A program made the position numbers and the translations under genes. Below the pieces are notes generated by a model that made no database searches, was not told the DNA's origin, and saw only the letters and a program-made list of their open reading frames with translations. A stretch of 64,000 nt of DNA from Bariatricus massiliensis (lineage in GTDB: Bacteria; Bacillota; Clostridia; Lachnospirales; Lachnospiraceae): positions 62,001-126,000 of the forward strand of contig NZ_LT574836.1 in the NCBI RefSeq assembly GCF_900086725.1, given 5' to 3'. Numbering within the stretch: position 1 is the first letter of the stretch; each line of letters begins with the position of its first letter. Shown one piece after another: positions 32,512-41,764 of this stretch.

Positions 32512-33066
32512 ATGAGTGAAGTTTACGTGTTTTTGGCAGATGGCTTTGAGGAGATTGAAGGCTTGACAGTAGTGGATCTGTTGAGAAGGGCGGATATACG
32601 GGTCCAAACTGTATCCATCATGGGAAGGAAAGAGATTACAGGTTCACATCACATTAAAGTAGAAGCGGATATTCTATTCGAGGAGGCGGATTTTGCGACT
32701 GCAGAGATGCTGGTGCTTCCGGGGGGACTGCCGGGGACTGATTATTTAAAGGCTCACAAAGGGCTGCAGGAACAGATTCTGGCATTTAACAGCGAAGGCA
32801 GGAAGCTGGCGGCTATCTGTGCCGCGCCTACGGTCTTCGGAGCGCTGGGACTTCTGAAAGGGATGAAGGCGACCTGCTATCCGACGATGGAAGATGGGCT
32901 GACCGGAGCGGAGGTCGTGCGGGAGAGCGCCGTTACCGACGGCGCCATAACGACCGGAAGAGGCATGGGGGCAGCCATTGATTTTTCCCTGCGGCTGATT
33001 GAGATTCTCAGGGATAAAAGGACGGCCGATATGACGGCTGAAAAAATTGTATATAGACGAAACTAA
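32512..33066 (+). CDS. DJ-1/PfpI-family protein
   Basis: In this 184-residue class I glutamine amidotransferase-like fold, Glu near residue 15 (ADGFEEIEG) and the nucleophile cysteine in AAICAAPTVFG (about residue 105) form the DJ-1 active-site pair, followed by GRGMGAAIDFSL. Family members act as glyoxalases or deglycases, chaperones or thiol stress sensors; the exact role is not visible. The ribosome site is weak (AAAGGATGG about 12 bases upstream). The following lipoprotein starts 17 bases later, so both share the promoter at 32442. Confidence 0.9.
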   Translation: MSEVYVFLADGFEEIEGLTVVDLLRRADIRVQTVSIMGRKEITGSHHIKVEADILFEEADFATAEMLVLPGGLPGTDYLKAHKGLQEQILAFNSEGRKLAAICAAPTVFGALGLLKGMKATCYPTMEDGLTGAEVVRESAVTDGAITTGRGMGAAIDFSLRLIEILRDKRTADMTAEKIVYRRN

Positions 33067-33082
33067 GAGAGGCAGGAAATCA

Positions 33083-33754
33083 ATGAAAAAATATGCGGCG
33101 GCCGGCATTGCTGTGGTCATAGTTGTGCTGGTGGTTATTCTGGGATTGAGAGCGTGCGGGGGAAGCAAAGTGGATGCGTCGGGATATGTGCAGGCGCAGT
33201 TAGATCTTACGTTTCAGGGTGAAACACAGGAAGCCCACCGGCTGACCGGAGCGGCAGTATCCGGGCTGGAGCAGATTTATGAGGACGGTATCAATGCATT
33301 TGTGCAGAGTTACCTCACGGGAGGGGTAGACACCGGGGAAGCATTTTCAGAGACCTATGGAAAAATAATCAAGAAAATATTTCTTGTTATGCATTATCAG
33401 GTCGGAGAGGCTCAGAAAAAAGATAAAAATACTTATGAGGTGACGGTTACCTATGAACCGGCTGATGTGTTTACTTCTTTTATTCCAAAGCTGAAGGAGA
33501 AATCGGCAGAGATAGAAGAGAAAGCGAAAAATGGAGGATACACCGGAACGGAAGATGAGATTCAGTCAGCGATGATTCTAGATTATATGAGCGAATCCTA
33601 TACGCTTTTGGAAAGCGCATATCTGGACATACAGTACGGCGGAAAGCAGGAGTTTACCTTCACGCTCACCAAAGGAAAGGGAAGCAAGGTCACTATGGAT
33701 AACGAGGAGATTGCCGCGTTTATTGAGAAGATTTTAGAACTTGATAAACTGTAA
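33083..33754 (+). CDS. Putative lipoprotein, DUF5105-like
   Basis: The 223-residue product has a signal sequence with a hydrophobic core and a lipobox-like LRAC (Cys at about 21). The mature part is mostly helical, starting with VDASGYVQAQLDLTFQGETQEA, a pattern I have seen in small clostridial lipoproteins of the DUF5105 type. No catalytic motif is evident. ATG 33083 is preferred because the AGAGGCAGGA just before it is the only ribosome-like site. Its end contains the promoter of tig. Confidence 0.65.
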   Translation: MKKYAAAGIAVVIVVLVVILGLRACGGSKVDASGYVQAQLDLTFQGETQEAHRLTGAAVSGLEQIYEDGINAFVQSYLTGGVDTGEAFSETYGKIIKKIFLVMHYQVGEAQKKDKNTYEVTVTYEPADVFTSFIPKLKEKSAEIEEKAKNGGYTGTEDEIQSAMILDYMSESYTLLESAYLDIQYGGKQEFTFTLTKGKGSKVTMDNEEIAAFIEKILELDKL

Positions 33755-33769
33755 GAACTGTGTTATAGT
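33741..33769 (+). promoter_or_regulatory. tig promoter
   Basis: TTGATA at 33741-33746 is 17 bases from TATAGT at 33764-33769, with an extended -10 TG. The -35 lies in the last codons of the previous gene. The leader is about 63 bases. Confidence 0.75.
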
Positions 33770-33838
33770 AATAAAATGAGTGTAATGTAGATAAGTCTGC
33801 CCGACTTTTCTCATATAGCATATTAGGAGGAAATGGTA

Positions 33839-35125
33839 ATGAGTTTACAAGTTGAGAAGTTAGAACACAATATGGCAAAACTTACAGTAGAAGTTTCAGC
33901 AGAAGAATTAGAGGGAGCGCTCCAGAAGGCATACCAGAAGCAAAAAGGAAAAATCAGTGTCCCGGGATTCCGCAAAGGCAAAGTTCCACGTCAGATGATT
34001 GAAAAGATGTACGGACCGGAGATTTTTTACGATGATGCCGCTAATGCATTGATTCCGGAAGCGTATTCCAAAGCTTATGATGAGAGCGGGCTGGATATCG
34101 TATCACAGCCGAAGATTGATGTTGTACAGATTGAAAAAGGAAAAGCATTTATCTTTACAGCGGAAGTGGCTGTTAAACCGGAAGTGACTCTTGGACAGTA
34201 CAAAGGTCTGGAAGTAGATAAGATTTCCAACCGTGTAACGGCAAAAGAAGTAGATGCTAAATTAGAAGAAGAACAGCAGAAGAACGCGAGAACAATCACA
34301 GTAGAAGGACGCCCGGTACAGGATAAGGATGAAGTTATTCTTGACTTCGAAGGATTTGTTGACGGCGTAGCTTTCGAGGGCGGCAAAGGAGAAAATTATC
34401 CGCTGACTATCGGTTCCGGCGCATTTATTCCGGGATTTGAAGAACAGCTGATCGGAGCTGAACCGGAAAAAGAAGTGGAAGTAAAGGTTACGTTCCCGGA
34501 GGAATATCAGGCGGAAGAACTTCAGGGCAAAGATGCCGTGTTCAAATGTACAGTACATGAAATCAAAGCAAAAGAGCTGCCGGAACTTGACGATGAGTTT
34601 GCTTCCGAAGTTTCTGAATTTGATACATTAGATGAATATAAAGCAGATATCAAGGTTAAAATCAAAGAGCAGAAGACGAATGAAGGCAAGAGAGCTCAGG
34701 AAGATCAGGCGGTGGAAGCTATCATTGCAAATTCCGAGATGGATATTCCGGAGGCTATGGTTGATACGCAGACAAGACAGATGGTGGATGACTTTGCACA
34801 GAGACTGCAGCAGCAGGGCTTGAGCATGGAGCAGTATATGCAGTTCACAGGCATGACTGCGGAGAAGATGCTGGAAGAGATGCGTCCGCAGGCTGAGAAG
34901 CGCATCAAGACGAGACTGGTTCTCGAGGCAGTTGCAAAAGCAGAAAATATTGAGATATCTGACGAAAAGCTCGACGAAGAGATCGCTAAGATGGCAAAGG
35001 CATATCAGATGGAAGCCGATAAGCTGAAAGAGTTCATGGGAGATAAAGAAAAAGACCAGATGAAGCAGGATATGGCTGTTCAGGAAGCGATTACATTCGT
35101 TGTGGAGAATGCTGTAGAAAAATAA
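33839..35125 (+). CDS. tig: Trigger factor, ribosome-bound chaperone and prolyl isomerase
   Basis: It meets nascent chains at the ribosome exit. The 428 residues comprise an N-terminal ribosome-binding domain with the GFRKGKVPRQ signature (about 43-52), an FKBP-type isomerase domain (about 150-240: DEVILDFEGFVDG, LTIGSGAFIPGFEEQLIG) and a long helical C-terminal chaperone domain. ATG 33839 is eight bases from AGGAGG, whereas ATG 33833 is too near. It leads the cluster tig-clpP-clpX, the usual bacterial order linking chaperone and protease. Confidence 0.97.
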   Translation: MSLQVEKLEHNMAKLTVEVSAEELEGALQKAYQKQKGKISVPGFRKGKVPRQMIEKMYGPEIFYDDAANALIPEAYSKAYDESGLDIVSQPKIDVVQIEKGKAFIFTAEVAVKPEVTLGQYKGLEVDKISNRVTAKEVDAKLEEEQQKNARTITVEGRPVQDKDEVILDFEGFVDGVAFEGGKGENYPLTIGSGAFIPGFEEQLIGAEPEKEVEVKVTFPEEYQAEELQGKDAVFKCTVHEIKAKELPELDDEFASEVSEFDTLDEYKADIKVKIKEQKTNEGKRAQEDQAVEAIIANSEMDIPEAMVDTQTRQMVDDFAQRLQQQGLSMEQYMQFTGMTAEKMLEEMRPQAEKRIKTRLVLEAVAKAENIEISDEKLDEEIAKMAKAYQMEADKLKEFMGDKEKDQMKQDMAVQEAITFVVENAVEK

Positions 35126-35157
35126 ATAATTGTTAGTCAAGATTAGGAGGCGTGTAC

Positions 35158-35739
35158 ATGAGTTTAGTACCTTATGTCATTGAACAGACAAGCCGTGGAG
35201 AACGCTCTTACGACATTTATTCAAGACTTTTAAAAGAAAGAATTATTTTCCTTGACACCGAGGTGAATGATGCTTCAGCCAGCGTTATAGTTGCACAGAT
35301 GCTGTTTTTGGAGGCAGAAGACCCGGAAAAGGATATTCAGTTCTATATCAACAGCCCGGGCGGCTCTATCACGGCGGGTATGGGGATATATGATACCATG
35401 AATTATATAAAATGTGATGTTTCCACTATGTGCATGGGGATGGCGGCCAGCATGGGCGCGTTCCTGCTGGCAGGAGGAGCTAAAGGCAAACGTTTCGCAC
35501 TCCCTAATGCTGAGATTATGATTCATCAGCCATCCGGCGGCGCTCAGGGACAGGCAACAGAGATTGAAATCAATGCCAAACACATTTTAAAAGTGAGAGA
35601 GCGCATGAATAAGCTGATGGCCCAGAATACCGGTCAGTCATATGAGACGATTGCGGCAGATACGGAAAGAGATAACTGGAAGACTGCAGAAGAAGCAAAG
35701 GCTTATGGTTTAATCGACGAAGTAGTAGTAAGCCGTTAG
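35158..35739 (+). CDS. clpP: ATP-dependent Clp protease proteolytic subunit
   Basis: This serine protease forms a 14-subunit chamber fed by ClpX or ClpC. The 193-residue protein has catalytic Ser98 (GMAASMGA), His123 (MIHQPSGG) and an Asp near 172 (ERDNW). AGGAGG lies seven bases before ATG 35158; the GTG at 35152 falls between. It is 32 bases after tig, and a stable hairpin separates it from clpX. Confidence 0.97.
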   Translation: MSLVPYVIEQTSRGERSYDIYSRLLKERIIFLDTEVNDASASVIVAQMLFLEAEDPEKDIQFYINSPGGSITAGMGIYDTMNYIKCDVSTMCMGMAASMGAFLLAGGAKGKRFALPNAEIMIHQPSGGAQGQATEIEINAKHILKVRERMNKLMAQNTGQSYETIAADTERDNWKTAEEAKAYGLIDEVVVSR

Positions 35740-35744
35740 AAAGG

Positions 35745-35778
35745 AAAGGGGGTGTCCGAAGAACCGGACATTCCCTTT
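35745..35778 (+). other. Stable hairpin between clpP and clpX
   Basis: A 14-bp stem with two G-U pairs (AAAGGGGGTGTCCG at 35745-35758 with 35765-35778) has a 6-base loop. The right arm ends in TTT but no T tract follows, so partial termination or mRNA protection is more likely than full termination. Confidence 0.6.
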
Positions 35779-35802
35779 ACGTGTAAAATATGAGGTGAGA
35801 GT

Positions 35803-37053
35803 ATGGCAGGTAGAAATGAAGACATTGTAAGATGTTCGTTCTGTAACAAGACGCAGGCGCAGGTGCGTAAGATGATAGCCGGGCCGAATGGTTCCTATAT
35901 CTGTGATGAGTGCGTTGAAGTCTGTGCAGAGATTATTGAAGAAGAATTAGAATATGAAGACGCGGGAAAGTTTGACGATATCAACCTTTTGAAGCCTGAA
36001 GAAATCAAGGCGTTTCTGGATGAGTATGTAATCGGACAGGAGGAGGCTAAAAAGGTACTTTCCGTGGCTGTCTATAATCATTATAAAAGAATTATGGCGG
36101 AGAAGGATTTGGGGGTAGAGCTGCAGAAGAGCAACATCCTCATGGTGGGCCCTACGGGATGCGGAAAGACATTTTTAGCGCAGTCCCTTGCCCGCATTCT
36201 TAATGTGCCTTTTGCCATCGCCGATGCCACTGCTTTGACAGAGGCCGGTTATGTCGGTGAGGATGTGGAAAATATCCTTTTGAAAATTATTCAGGCGGCC
36301 GACGGTGATGTGGAACGGGCGGAATATGGAATTATTTATATCGACGAAATTGATAAGATTACAAGAAAATCTGAGAATCCGTCCATAACCCGTGATGTAT
36401 CAGGAGAAGGCGTACAGCAGGCACTTTTGAAAATTTTGGAGGGCACTGTGGCCAACGTTCCGCCTCAGGGAGGAAGAAAGCACCCGCATCAAGAGCTGAT
36501 TCAGATAGACACTACCAATATCCTGTTTATCTGCGGCGGAGCTTTTGAAGGTATTGACAAGATTGTGGAAAAGCGTGTGGACAGAAAGTCTATCGGCTTT
36601 GGCGCGGAGATCGGTGCGAAGCATGAATATGACATCGACCACCTGCTTCACCAGATTCTTCCGCAGGATTTAGTCAAATTTGGATTGATTCCGGAGCTGG
36701 TGGGACGTGTCCCGGTAAATGTTTCACTGAATCATCTGGATAAAGAAGCGTTGATGCGCATTCTTACAGAGCCCAAGAATGCTATCGTCAAACAATACCA
36801 GAAGCTTTTGGAGCTGGATGATGTGGCGCTGGAATTCGATAAGGAAGCATTGGAGGCAATTGCGGAGACTTCCCTCAAAAGAAAGACGGGGGCCAGAGGG
36901 CTTCGGGCCATCATGGAAAATGTTATGCTGGATGTCATGTACCGTGCGCCTTCCGATGAGGAGCTTAAGTACTGCAAAATTACCAAAGATGCGGTTCTAG
37001 GCAAGGGAATCCCTGAAACAGAGCAGGAAGATATAAAATCGCAGAGCGCATAA
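35803..37053 (+). CDS. clpX: ATP-dependent Clp protease ATP-binding subunit ClpX
   Basis: This AAA+ unfoldase delivers substrates to ClpP. The 416-residue protein has the N-terminal C4 zinc domain (CSFCNK... CDECVEVC), Walker A GPTGCGKT, Walker B IIYIDEIDKI, the pore loop in AGYVGED, the ClpP-contacting IGF-type loop (KSIGFGAEIG) and sensor motif KTGARGLRAI. GAGGTGAG precedes the ATG. It ends the tig-clpP-clpX unit at the terminator at 37106. Confidence 0.97.
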   Translation: MAGRNEDIVRCSFCNKTQAQVRKMIAGPNGSYICDECVEVCAEIIEEELEYEDAGKFDDINLLKPEEIKAFLDEYVIGQEEAKKVLSVAVYNHYKRIMAEKDLGVELQKSNILMVGPTGCGKTFLAQSLARILNVPFAIADATALTEAGYVGEDVENILLKIIQAADGDVERAEYGIIYIDEIDKITRKSENPSITRDVSGEGVQQALLKILEGTVANVPPQGGRKHPHQELIQIDTTNILFICGGAFEGIDKIVEKRVDRKSIGFGAEIGAKHEYDIDHLLHQILPQDLVKFGLIPELVGRVPVNVSLNHLDKEALMRILTEPKNAIVKQYQKLLELDDVALEFDKEALEAIAETSLKRKTGARGLRAIMENVMLDVMYRAPSDEELKYCKITKDAVLGKGIPETEQEDIKSQSA

Positions 37054-37105
37054 TCAGCCTCGCAGGAGATGATGCATGTAACTGCGTTTATGAAAAGAGA
37101 TTAAC

Positions 37106-37140
37106 GGGTGCAAACGGGGAAACCAGATGCACCCTTTTCT
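37106..37140 (+). terminator. Terminator after clpX
   Basis: A 7-bp stem (GGGTGCA at 37106-37112 with 37128-37134) has a 15-base loop, followed by TTTTCTT. Confidence 0.7.
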
Positions 37141-37185
37141 TATAACAGTAGGAAACTTTGTTCAATTACAGAAGGAGATTACAAG

Positions 37186-39519
37186 ATGAGGAAAAAGATA
37201 AGTATTCCCATGGTCGCACTTCGTGGAATGACGATTCTTCCGGAAATGGTGGTTCATTTTGACATCAGCAGAGAGCGGTCAATTGACGCGGTACAGGAAG
37301 CCATGGCGGAAGAGCAGAAGATTATGCTTGTGACGCAGAGGGACATTGAGGTGGAGAACCCGGAGGAGAGCGACCTCTACCGAGTGGGAACAATCGCGAC
37401 GGTCAAACAGATTCTCAAGCTTCCACGTCAGATTCTGCGTGTGCTGGTTGCGGGAGAAGAACGTGCGATTCTTGATAACATAGAGGTGACCGACCCTTAT
37501 ATGCGGGCGAATGTCACTGTGATCGGAGAGGATGAACCTGAGATTGCCGGTGACATCAATAAAGAAGCTATGGTCCGGGGATTAAAAGATATGTATCTTG
37601 AATATGCCATGAGAAATCCCAAGGTGACAAAAGATATGGCCAATCAAATCAAGGATATTACAGATTTGAAGAAGCTGGTGAATCAGGTTTCTGCCAATCT
37701 CCCCATACACTATACAGAGCTGCAGGAGATTTTAGACGAAACGGATTTTATGAAGCGCTACGAACTTCTGGCTTTTAAGCTGGTAAATGAAGTCCAGATC
37801 ATGAATATCCGCGATGAGATTCAGATTAAGGTGAAAGAGCGGGTGGACGAGCATCAGCGGGAGTACATTCTCAGGGAACAGTTGAAGCTGATTCGCGAGG
37901 AACTGGGGGAGGATACTACGATTTCGGATGCAGAAGAATTTGAGCAGTCTGTAGCGGAAATGCAGGCCCCGGACGAAATCAAAGAAAAACTGAAGAAAGA
38001 AATCAATCGATTTAAAAGTTCTATGCAGAGCCCGGCAGAGGCGGGCGTTATCCGCACCTATATTGAAACAATGCTGGAGATGCCTTGGGATAAGCGGGTT
38101 GATGACTTTACCGATATCAAATACGCGAAGGAACTTCTGGAGGCGGAACACTATGGACTGGAGGAAGTCAAGGAGCGTATTCTGGAATATCTTGCAGTCC
38201 GTGCATTGACAAAGAAAGGGGACAGCCCGATTCTCTGTCTTGTGGGGCCGCCGGGAACTGGGAAAACTTCTATCGCAAAATCATTGGCGAAGGCATTGAA
38301 AAAGCCGTATGTCAGAATCTCTCTGGGCGGTGTAAGAGATGAGGCGGAAATCCGCGGACATCGAAAAACATATGTAGGAGCCATGCCGGGGCGTATTGCC
38401 AACGGGATTAAAAGCGCCGGGATAAAGAATCCTTTGATGCTTCTGGATGAAATTGACAAAGTAAGCACAGACTATAAGGGGGATACATTTTCTGCACTGC
38501 TGGAGGTATTGGACAGTGAGCAGAACAATAAGTTCCGCGACCACTATCTGGAAGTGCCTCTGGATTTATCTGAGGTAACTTTTGTGACGACTGCCAATAC
38601 GCTTCAGACGATACCACGGCCGCTGCTTGACCGTATGGAGGTAATTGAAGTCAACAGTTATACGGAGAATGAAAAGCTCCATATAGCGGAGCGCCACCTT
38701 ATACCAAAGCAGCTTGCCCGCCATGGGCTGACAAAAGAACAAGTAACTATCAGCAAAGGCGCTGTGTGGAAGATGGCCCGCAATTATACAAAAGAGGCCG
38801 GTGTTCGTCAGCTTGAGAGGGAAATAGGCAATATATGCAGGAAAGCCGCAAGAGAAATATACGAGAGTAATAAAAAGAAAGTACAGGTGACGGAGCGGAA
38901 TCTCTGGAAATACTTGGGGAAAGAAAAGTTTACATACCAGATGGCCAACGCGGAAGACGAGATAGGAATTGTCCGTGGCCTCGCGTGGACGAGTGTGGGT
39001 GGAGACACGCTTCAGATCGAAGTGAATGTTATGCCGGGAAAAGGCGATATCATGCTTACCGGACAGCTTGGCGATGTCATGAAAGAGTCGGCACAGACCG
39101 GAATCAGTTATATCCGCTCCATCAGCAGCAAATACAAGGTGCCGGAAAACTTTTTTGACGAGCATGATATTCACATCCATATTCCGGAAGGCGCGGTGCC
39201 GAAAGACGGTCCGTCGGCAGGTATAACTATGGCTACAGCTATGATTTCGGCAATCACCGGACGCAAAGCCCGGGCAGATATTGCTATGACCGGGGAAATT
39301 ACACTTCGGGGAAGAGTGCTTCCCATCGGCGGCTTGAAGGAAAAGCTGCTGGCGGCGAAAAACGCAGGTATAAAGACGGTGCTGGTTCCGAAAGAGAATG
39401 AAAAGGATATCGAAGAGATTTCCACAGAAATCACAAAGGGTCTGGAGATAATCTTTGTATCCCAGATGGACGAGGTGTTGAAGGCGGCGCTCAAAGGCCG
39501 GTCGTCAGACTCCAAATAG
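37186..39519 (+). CDS. lon: ATP-dependent protease Lon
   Basis: It degrades damaged and regulatory proteins. The 777-residue protein has an N-terminal substrate domain (IPMVALRGMTILPEM...), the AAA+ module with Walker A GPPGTGKT and LLDEIDK, and a C-terminal protease with catalytic Ser677 (DGPSAGIT) and Lys720 (LKEKLLAA). AAGGAG is eight bases before ATG 37186; an ATG further upstream would add a tail that crosses the clpX terminator and is rejected. engB follows after 14 bases, the common lon-ysxC pairing. Confidence 0.97.
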   Translation: MRKKISIPMVALRGMTILPEMVVHFDISRERSIDAVQEAMAEEQKIMLVTQRDIEVENPEESDLYRVGTIATVKQILKLPRQILRVLVAGEERAILDNIEVTDPYMRANVTVIGEDEPEIAGDINKEAMVRGLKDMYLEYAMRNPKVTKDMANQIKDITDLKKLVNQVSANLPIHYTELQEILDETDFMKRYELLAFKLVNEVQIMNIRDEIQIKVKERVDEHQREYILREQLKLIREELGEDTTISDAEEFEQSVAEMQAPDEIKEKLKKEINRFKSSMQSPAEAGVIRTYIETMLEMPWDKRVDDFTDIKYAKELLEAEHYGLEEVKERILEYLAVRALTKKGDSPILCLVGPPGTGKTSIAKSLAKALKKPYVRISLGGVRDEAEIRGHRKTYVGAMPGRIANGIKSAGIKNPLMLLDEIDKVSTDYKGDTFSALLEVLDSEQNNKFRDHYLEVPLDLSEVTFVTTANTLQTIPRPLLDRMEVIEVNSYTENEKLHIAERHLIPKQLARHGLTKEQVTISKGAVWKMARNYTKEAGVRQLEREIGNICRKAAREIYESNKKKVQVTERNLWKYLGKEKFTYQMANAEDEIGIVRGLAWTSVGGDTLQIEVNVMPGKGDIMLTGQLGDVMKESAQTGISYIRSISSKYKVPENFFDEHDIHIHIPEGAVPKDGPSAGITMATAMISAITGRKARADIAMTGEITLRGRVLPIGGLKEKLLAAKNAGIKTVLVPKENEKDIEEISTEITKGLEIIFVSQMDEVLKAALKGRSSDSK

Positions 39520-39533
39520 AGAGGACATAAAAG

Positions 39534-40118
39534 ATGGTAATAAAAAATGTAAACCTAGAGACAGTATGTGGAATTACAAGCGTACTGCCCGACAACCAAA
39601 TGCCGGAGATTGCTTTTGCAGGAAAATCGAATGTAGGGAAATCTTCTTTAATTAACGGATTGATGAATAGAAAGGCGTATGCCCGGACTTCGGCAAAGCC
39701 GGGGAAGACCCAGACAATCAATTTTTATAATATTAATGAGGAATTGTATCTTGTGGATTTGCCGGGCTATGGCTATGCAAAAGTTTCGGTGAAGGAAAAA
39801 GAGCAGTGGGGAAAGTTGATCGAGCGTTATCTCCACGGCTCCAAGCAGTTAAAAGCGGTGTTCTTGTTGATCGATATCAGGCATGACCCGTCTGCCAATG
39901 ACAAGTTGATGTATGACTGGATTGTCAGTCAGGGATTTGAGCCGATTATCATTGCCACGAAACTTGATAAAATCAAGCGGAGCCAGATTCAGAAGCAGCT
40001 AAAGGCCGTGAAGGACGGATTGAAGCTTTTGCCCGGAACCACTGTGATTCCCTTCTCGGCTGAGACGAAGCAGGGACGGGATGAGATTTGGGAATTGGTC
40101 GAGAGAGAGTTTTTATAG
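39534..40118 (+). CDS. engB: Ribosome biogenesis GTPase YsxC/EngB
   Basis: This GTPase is needed for 50S subunit assembly. The 194-residue protein has all G motifs: GKSNVGKSSLI (P-loop), KPGKTQTINFY (switch I), DLPGYGYAKV (G3), TKLDKIKR (G4) and SAE (G5). GAGAGGAC is close before the ATG. It is the last gene of the lon unit and ends in a bidirectional terminator. Confidence 0.96.
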   Translation: MVIKNVNLETVCGITSVLPDNQMPEIAFAGKSNVGKSSLINGLMNRKAYARTSAKPGKTQTINFYNINEELYLVDLPGYGYAKVSVKEKEQWGKLIERYLHGSKQLKAVFLLIDIRHDPSANDKLMYDWIVSQGFEPIIIATKLDKIKRSQIQKQLKAVKDGLKLLPGTTVIPFSAETKQGRDEIWELVEREFL

Positions 40119-40137
40119 AATTTAGTTTACAACAGAA

Positions 40138-40190
40138 GAAGAGCGTGAACGGGGGGGCGTACTGCCTTCCCGCTCACGCTCTTCATTTGT
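40138..40190. terminator. Bidirectional terminator between engB and the MATE gene
   Basis: The stem GAAGAGCGTGA/CGGG (40138-40153 with 40169-40184) has one internal mismatch, and is followed by CATTT on the right and flanked by A-rich sequence on the left. Confidence 0.75.
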
Positions 40191-40209
40191 CGTAAATAGA
40201 ATCATTACC

Positions 40210-41559
40210 TTATTCCAGCACCTTTTTCTTGCGGTAAAAGTAGTAAGGGATCAGCAGCAGCGCTGTGGCTGACCATGCCATAGGGTAGCTGAAGAGCAGG
40301 GTAGATACCTCGTTGCGCATAGGTGTGACAAAAAGCACCCATGGAATCCGCACGAGCAGAACACCGCCCATGGTAATCAGCGCCGGTATCAGGACATCTC
40401 CGATTCCCCGCAGGGCGCCGGAATATATTTCTACGAATATGTAGATAAGGTAGCTCGGTGTAATCAACTTGAGCATGTATACTCCGATGTCGATGACCGC
40501 CTGATCGGAGGTGAATATATGGTAAAGGGGACGGCAGGCAATCATAAGGAAGACGACCATTGCCCCGCATATGGACAGCGCCATTAAGAGACAGACGCGT
40601 ACACTTTTGCGTACACGGGCATACTGCTTTGCTCCGAAATTCTGACCGGCAAAAGTGGTGATGGAGATTCCGAAGGCCCCACATATCGTCCAGAAGATAG
40701 CGTCCAGTTTTCCGAAGGCGGCCCACGCCGCCGCTGTGTCTGTCCCAAAATTGTTGATAGATGTCTGAATGATGATGTTAGTTATGCTGTATGCGCATGA
40801 TTGAAGTCCGCTGGGAAGACCGATGCGGAATTCTGCTTTCAGCAAATCGGGATGGATTTTTATGGCTTTTAGCCGCAGCTTCAACATGTCGTAGGAGCGC
40901 ATAAGTGAGAAGGTGACCAGAAGAGCACTCACTGCCTGTGCGATAATAGTTGCAATTGCGACTCCGGCAATACCTAGATGGAACACCAGTACCATGACAA
41001 TGTCCAGTACAATATTTAAGAAACAGCATACAATCAAATAGTAGAGCGGGCGTTTCGAATCACCGATCGCACGCATGATGCCGGAACCCATATTATAAAT
41101 CAGTACAAATAAAATGCCAAGAAAGTAAATGCGCAGGTACAAAATAGAATCTGGCAATACATCCGCCGGTGTTTTCATCATAGTGAGAAGGGCAGGAGCG
41201 GAAAACCAGCCCACGACGGAGATGACCACGCTTGCTAAAATTGAGAAAGCGTATGCCGTGTGAAGTCCCTTGTTTAGATTCGCTTCATCTTTTGCACCAA
41301 AATATTGGGAGATGATTACCGTTGCTCCGGCCGAAAGTCCGGTGAAAAATCCAATGACTAAATTGGAGAGCACCGCCGCCGACCCTCCTACACTTGCCAG
41401 CGCCTGCTTGCCGATAAAACGCCCGACGATAACGGCATCTACCGTATTATATAGCTGCTGAAAAAAAGTTCCTATGACAATAGGAAAGAAAAAGATAAGT
41501 AATTGCTTCCAGATAACACCTTCCGTTATCTGATTCGTATTTGATTTCTCTTTTCTCAT
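40210..41559 (-). CDS. MATE-family efflux transporter
   Basis: This multidrug/toxin extrusion-type antiporter of 449 residues has twelve hydrophobic segments in two homologous halves (FPIVIGTFFQQLYNTVDAVIVGRFIG at the start is typical; GLPSGLQSCAYSITNIIIQTSINNFG opens the second half). Substrate and driving ion (Na+ or H+) cannot be read. ATG 41559 has GAGAGGAA eight bases upstream; a longer form is not supported. It is monocistronic and separated from the M20 gene by that gene's terminator. Confidence 0.92.
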   Translation of the reverse strand: MRKEKSNTNQITEGVIWKQLLIFFFPIVIGTFFQQLYNTVDAVIVGRFIGKQALASVGGSAAVLSNLVIGFFTGLSAGATVIISQYFGAKDEANLNKGLHTAYAFSILASVVISVVGWFSAPALLTMMKTPADVLPDSILYLRIYFLGILFVLIYNMGSGIMRAIGDSKRPLYYLIVCCFLNIVLDIVMVLVFHLGIAGVAIATIIAQAVSALLVTFSLMRSYDMLKLRLKAIKIHPDLLKAEFRIGLPSGLQSCAYSITNIIIQTSINNFGTDTAAAWAAFGKLDAIFWTICGAFGISITTFAGQNFGAKQYARVRKSVRVCLLMALSICGAMVVFLMIACRPLYHIFTSDQAVIDIGVYMLKLITPSYLIYIFVEIYSGALRGIGDVLIPALITMGGVLLVRIPWVLFVTPMRNEVSTLLFSYPMAWSATALLLIPYYFYRKKKVLE

Positions 41560-41684
41560 GACATATGTTCCTCTCGCTCTGTATAATAATTTGTGTAGAC
41601 TCGGTTTAGACCAGTGTACAATCCCTATCTGCATCATATCACAGTATTGCTGAAAGGTCATTCATTTTCTCGATAAAGTGTGGG

Positions 41685-41740
41685 AAAAATAAAAGACAGC
41701 ACCGTCCTGTAGTGGAAAATCCACCATAGGGCGATGCTGT
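41685..41740 (-). terminator. Terminator of the M20-transporter operon
   Basis: On the minus strand a 20-position stem (41740-41721 with 41715-41696), with G-U pairs that form only on that strand and two mismatches, is followed by TCTTTTATTTTT. Confidence 0.75.
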
Positions 41741-41764
41741 TTTTGATTCATGATGGGGGGATAC

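Noticed and set aside
37108..37185. N-terminal extension of lon
   Set aside because: It would be encoded across the clpX terminator; the ribosome site supports ATG 37186.
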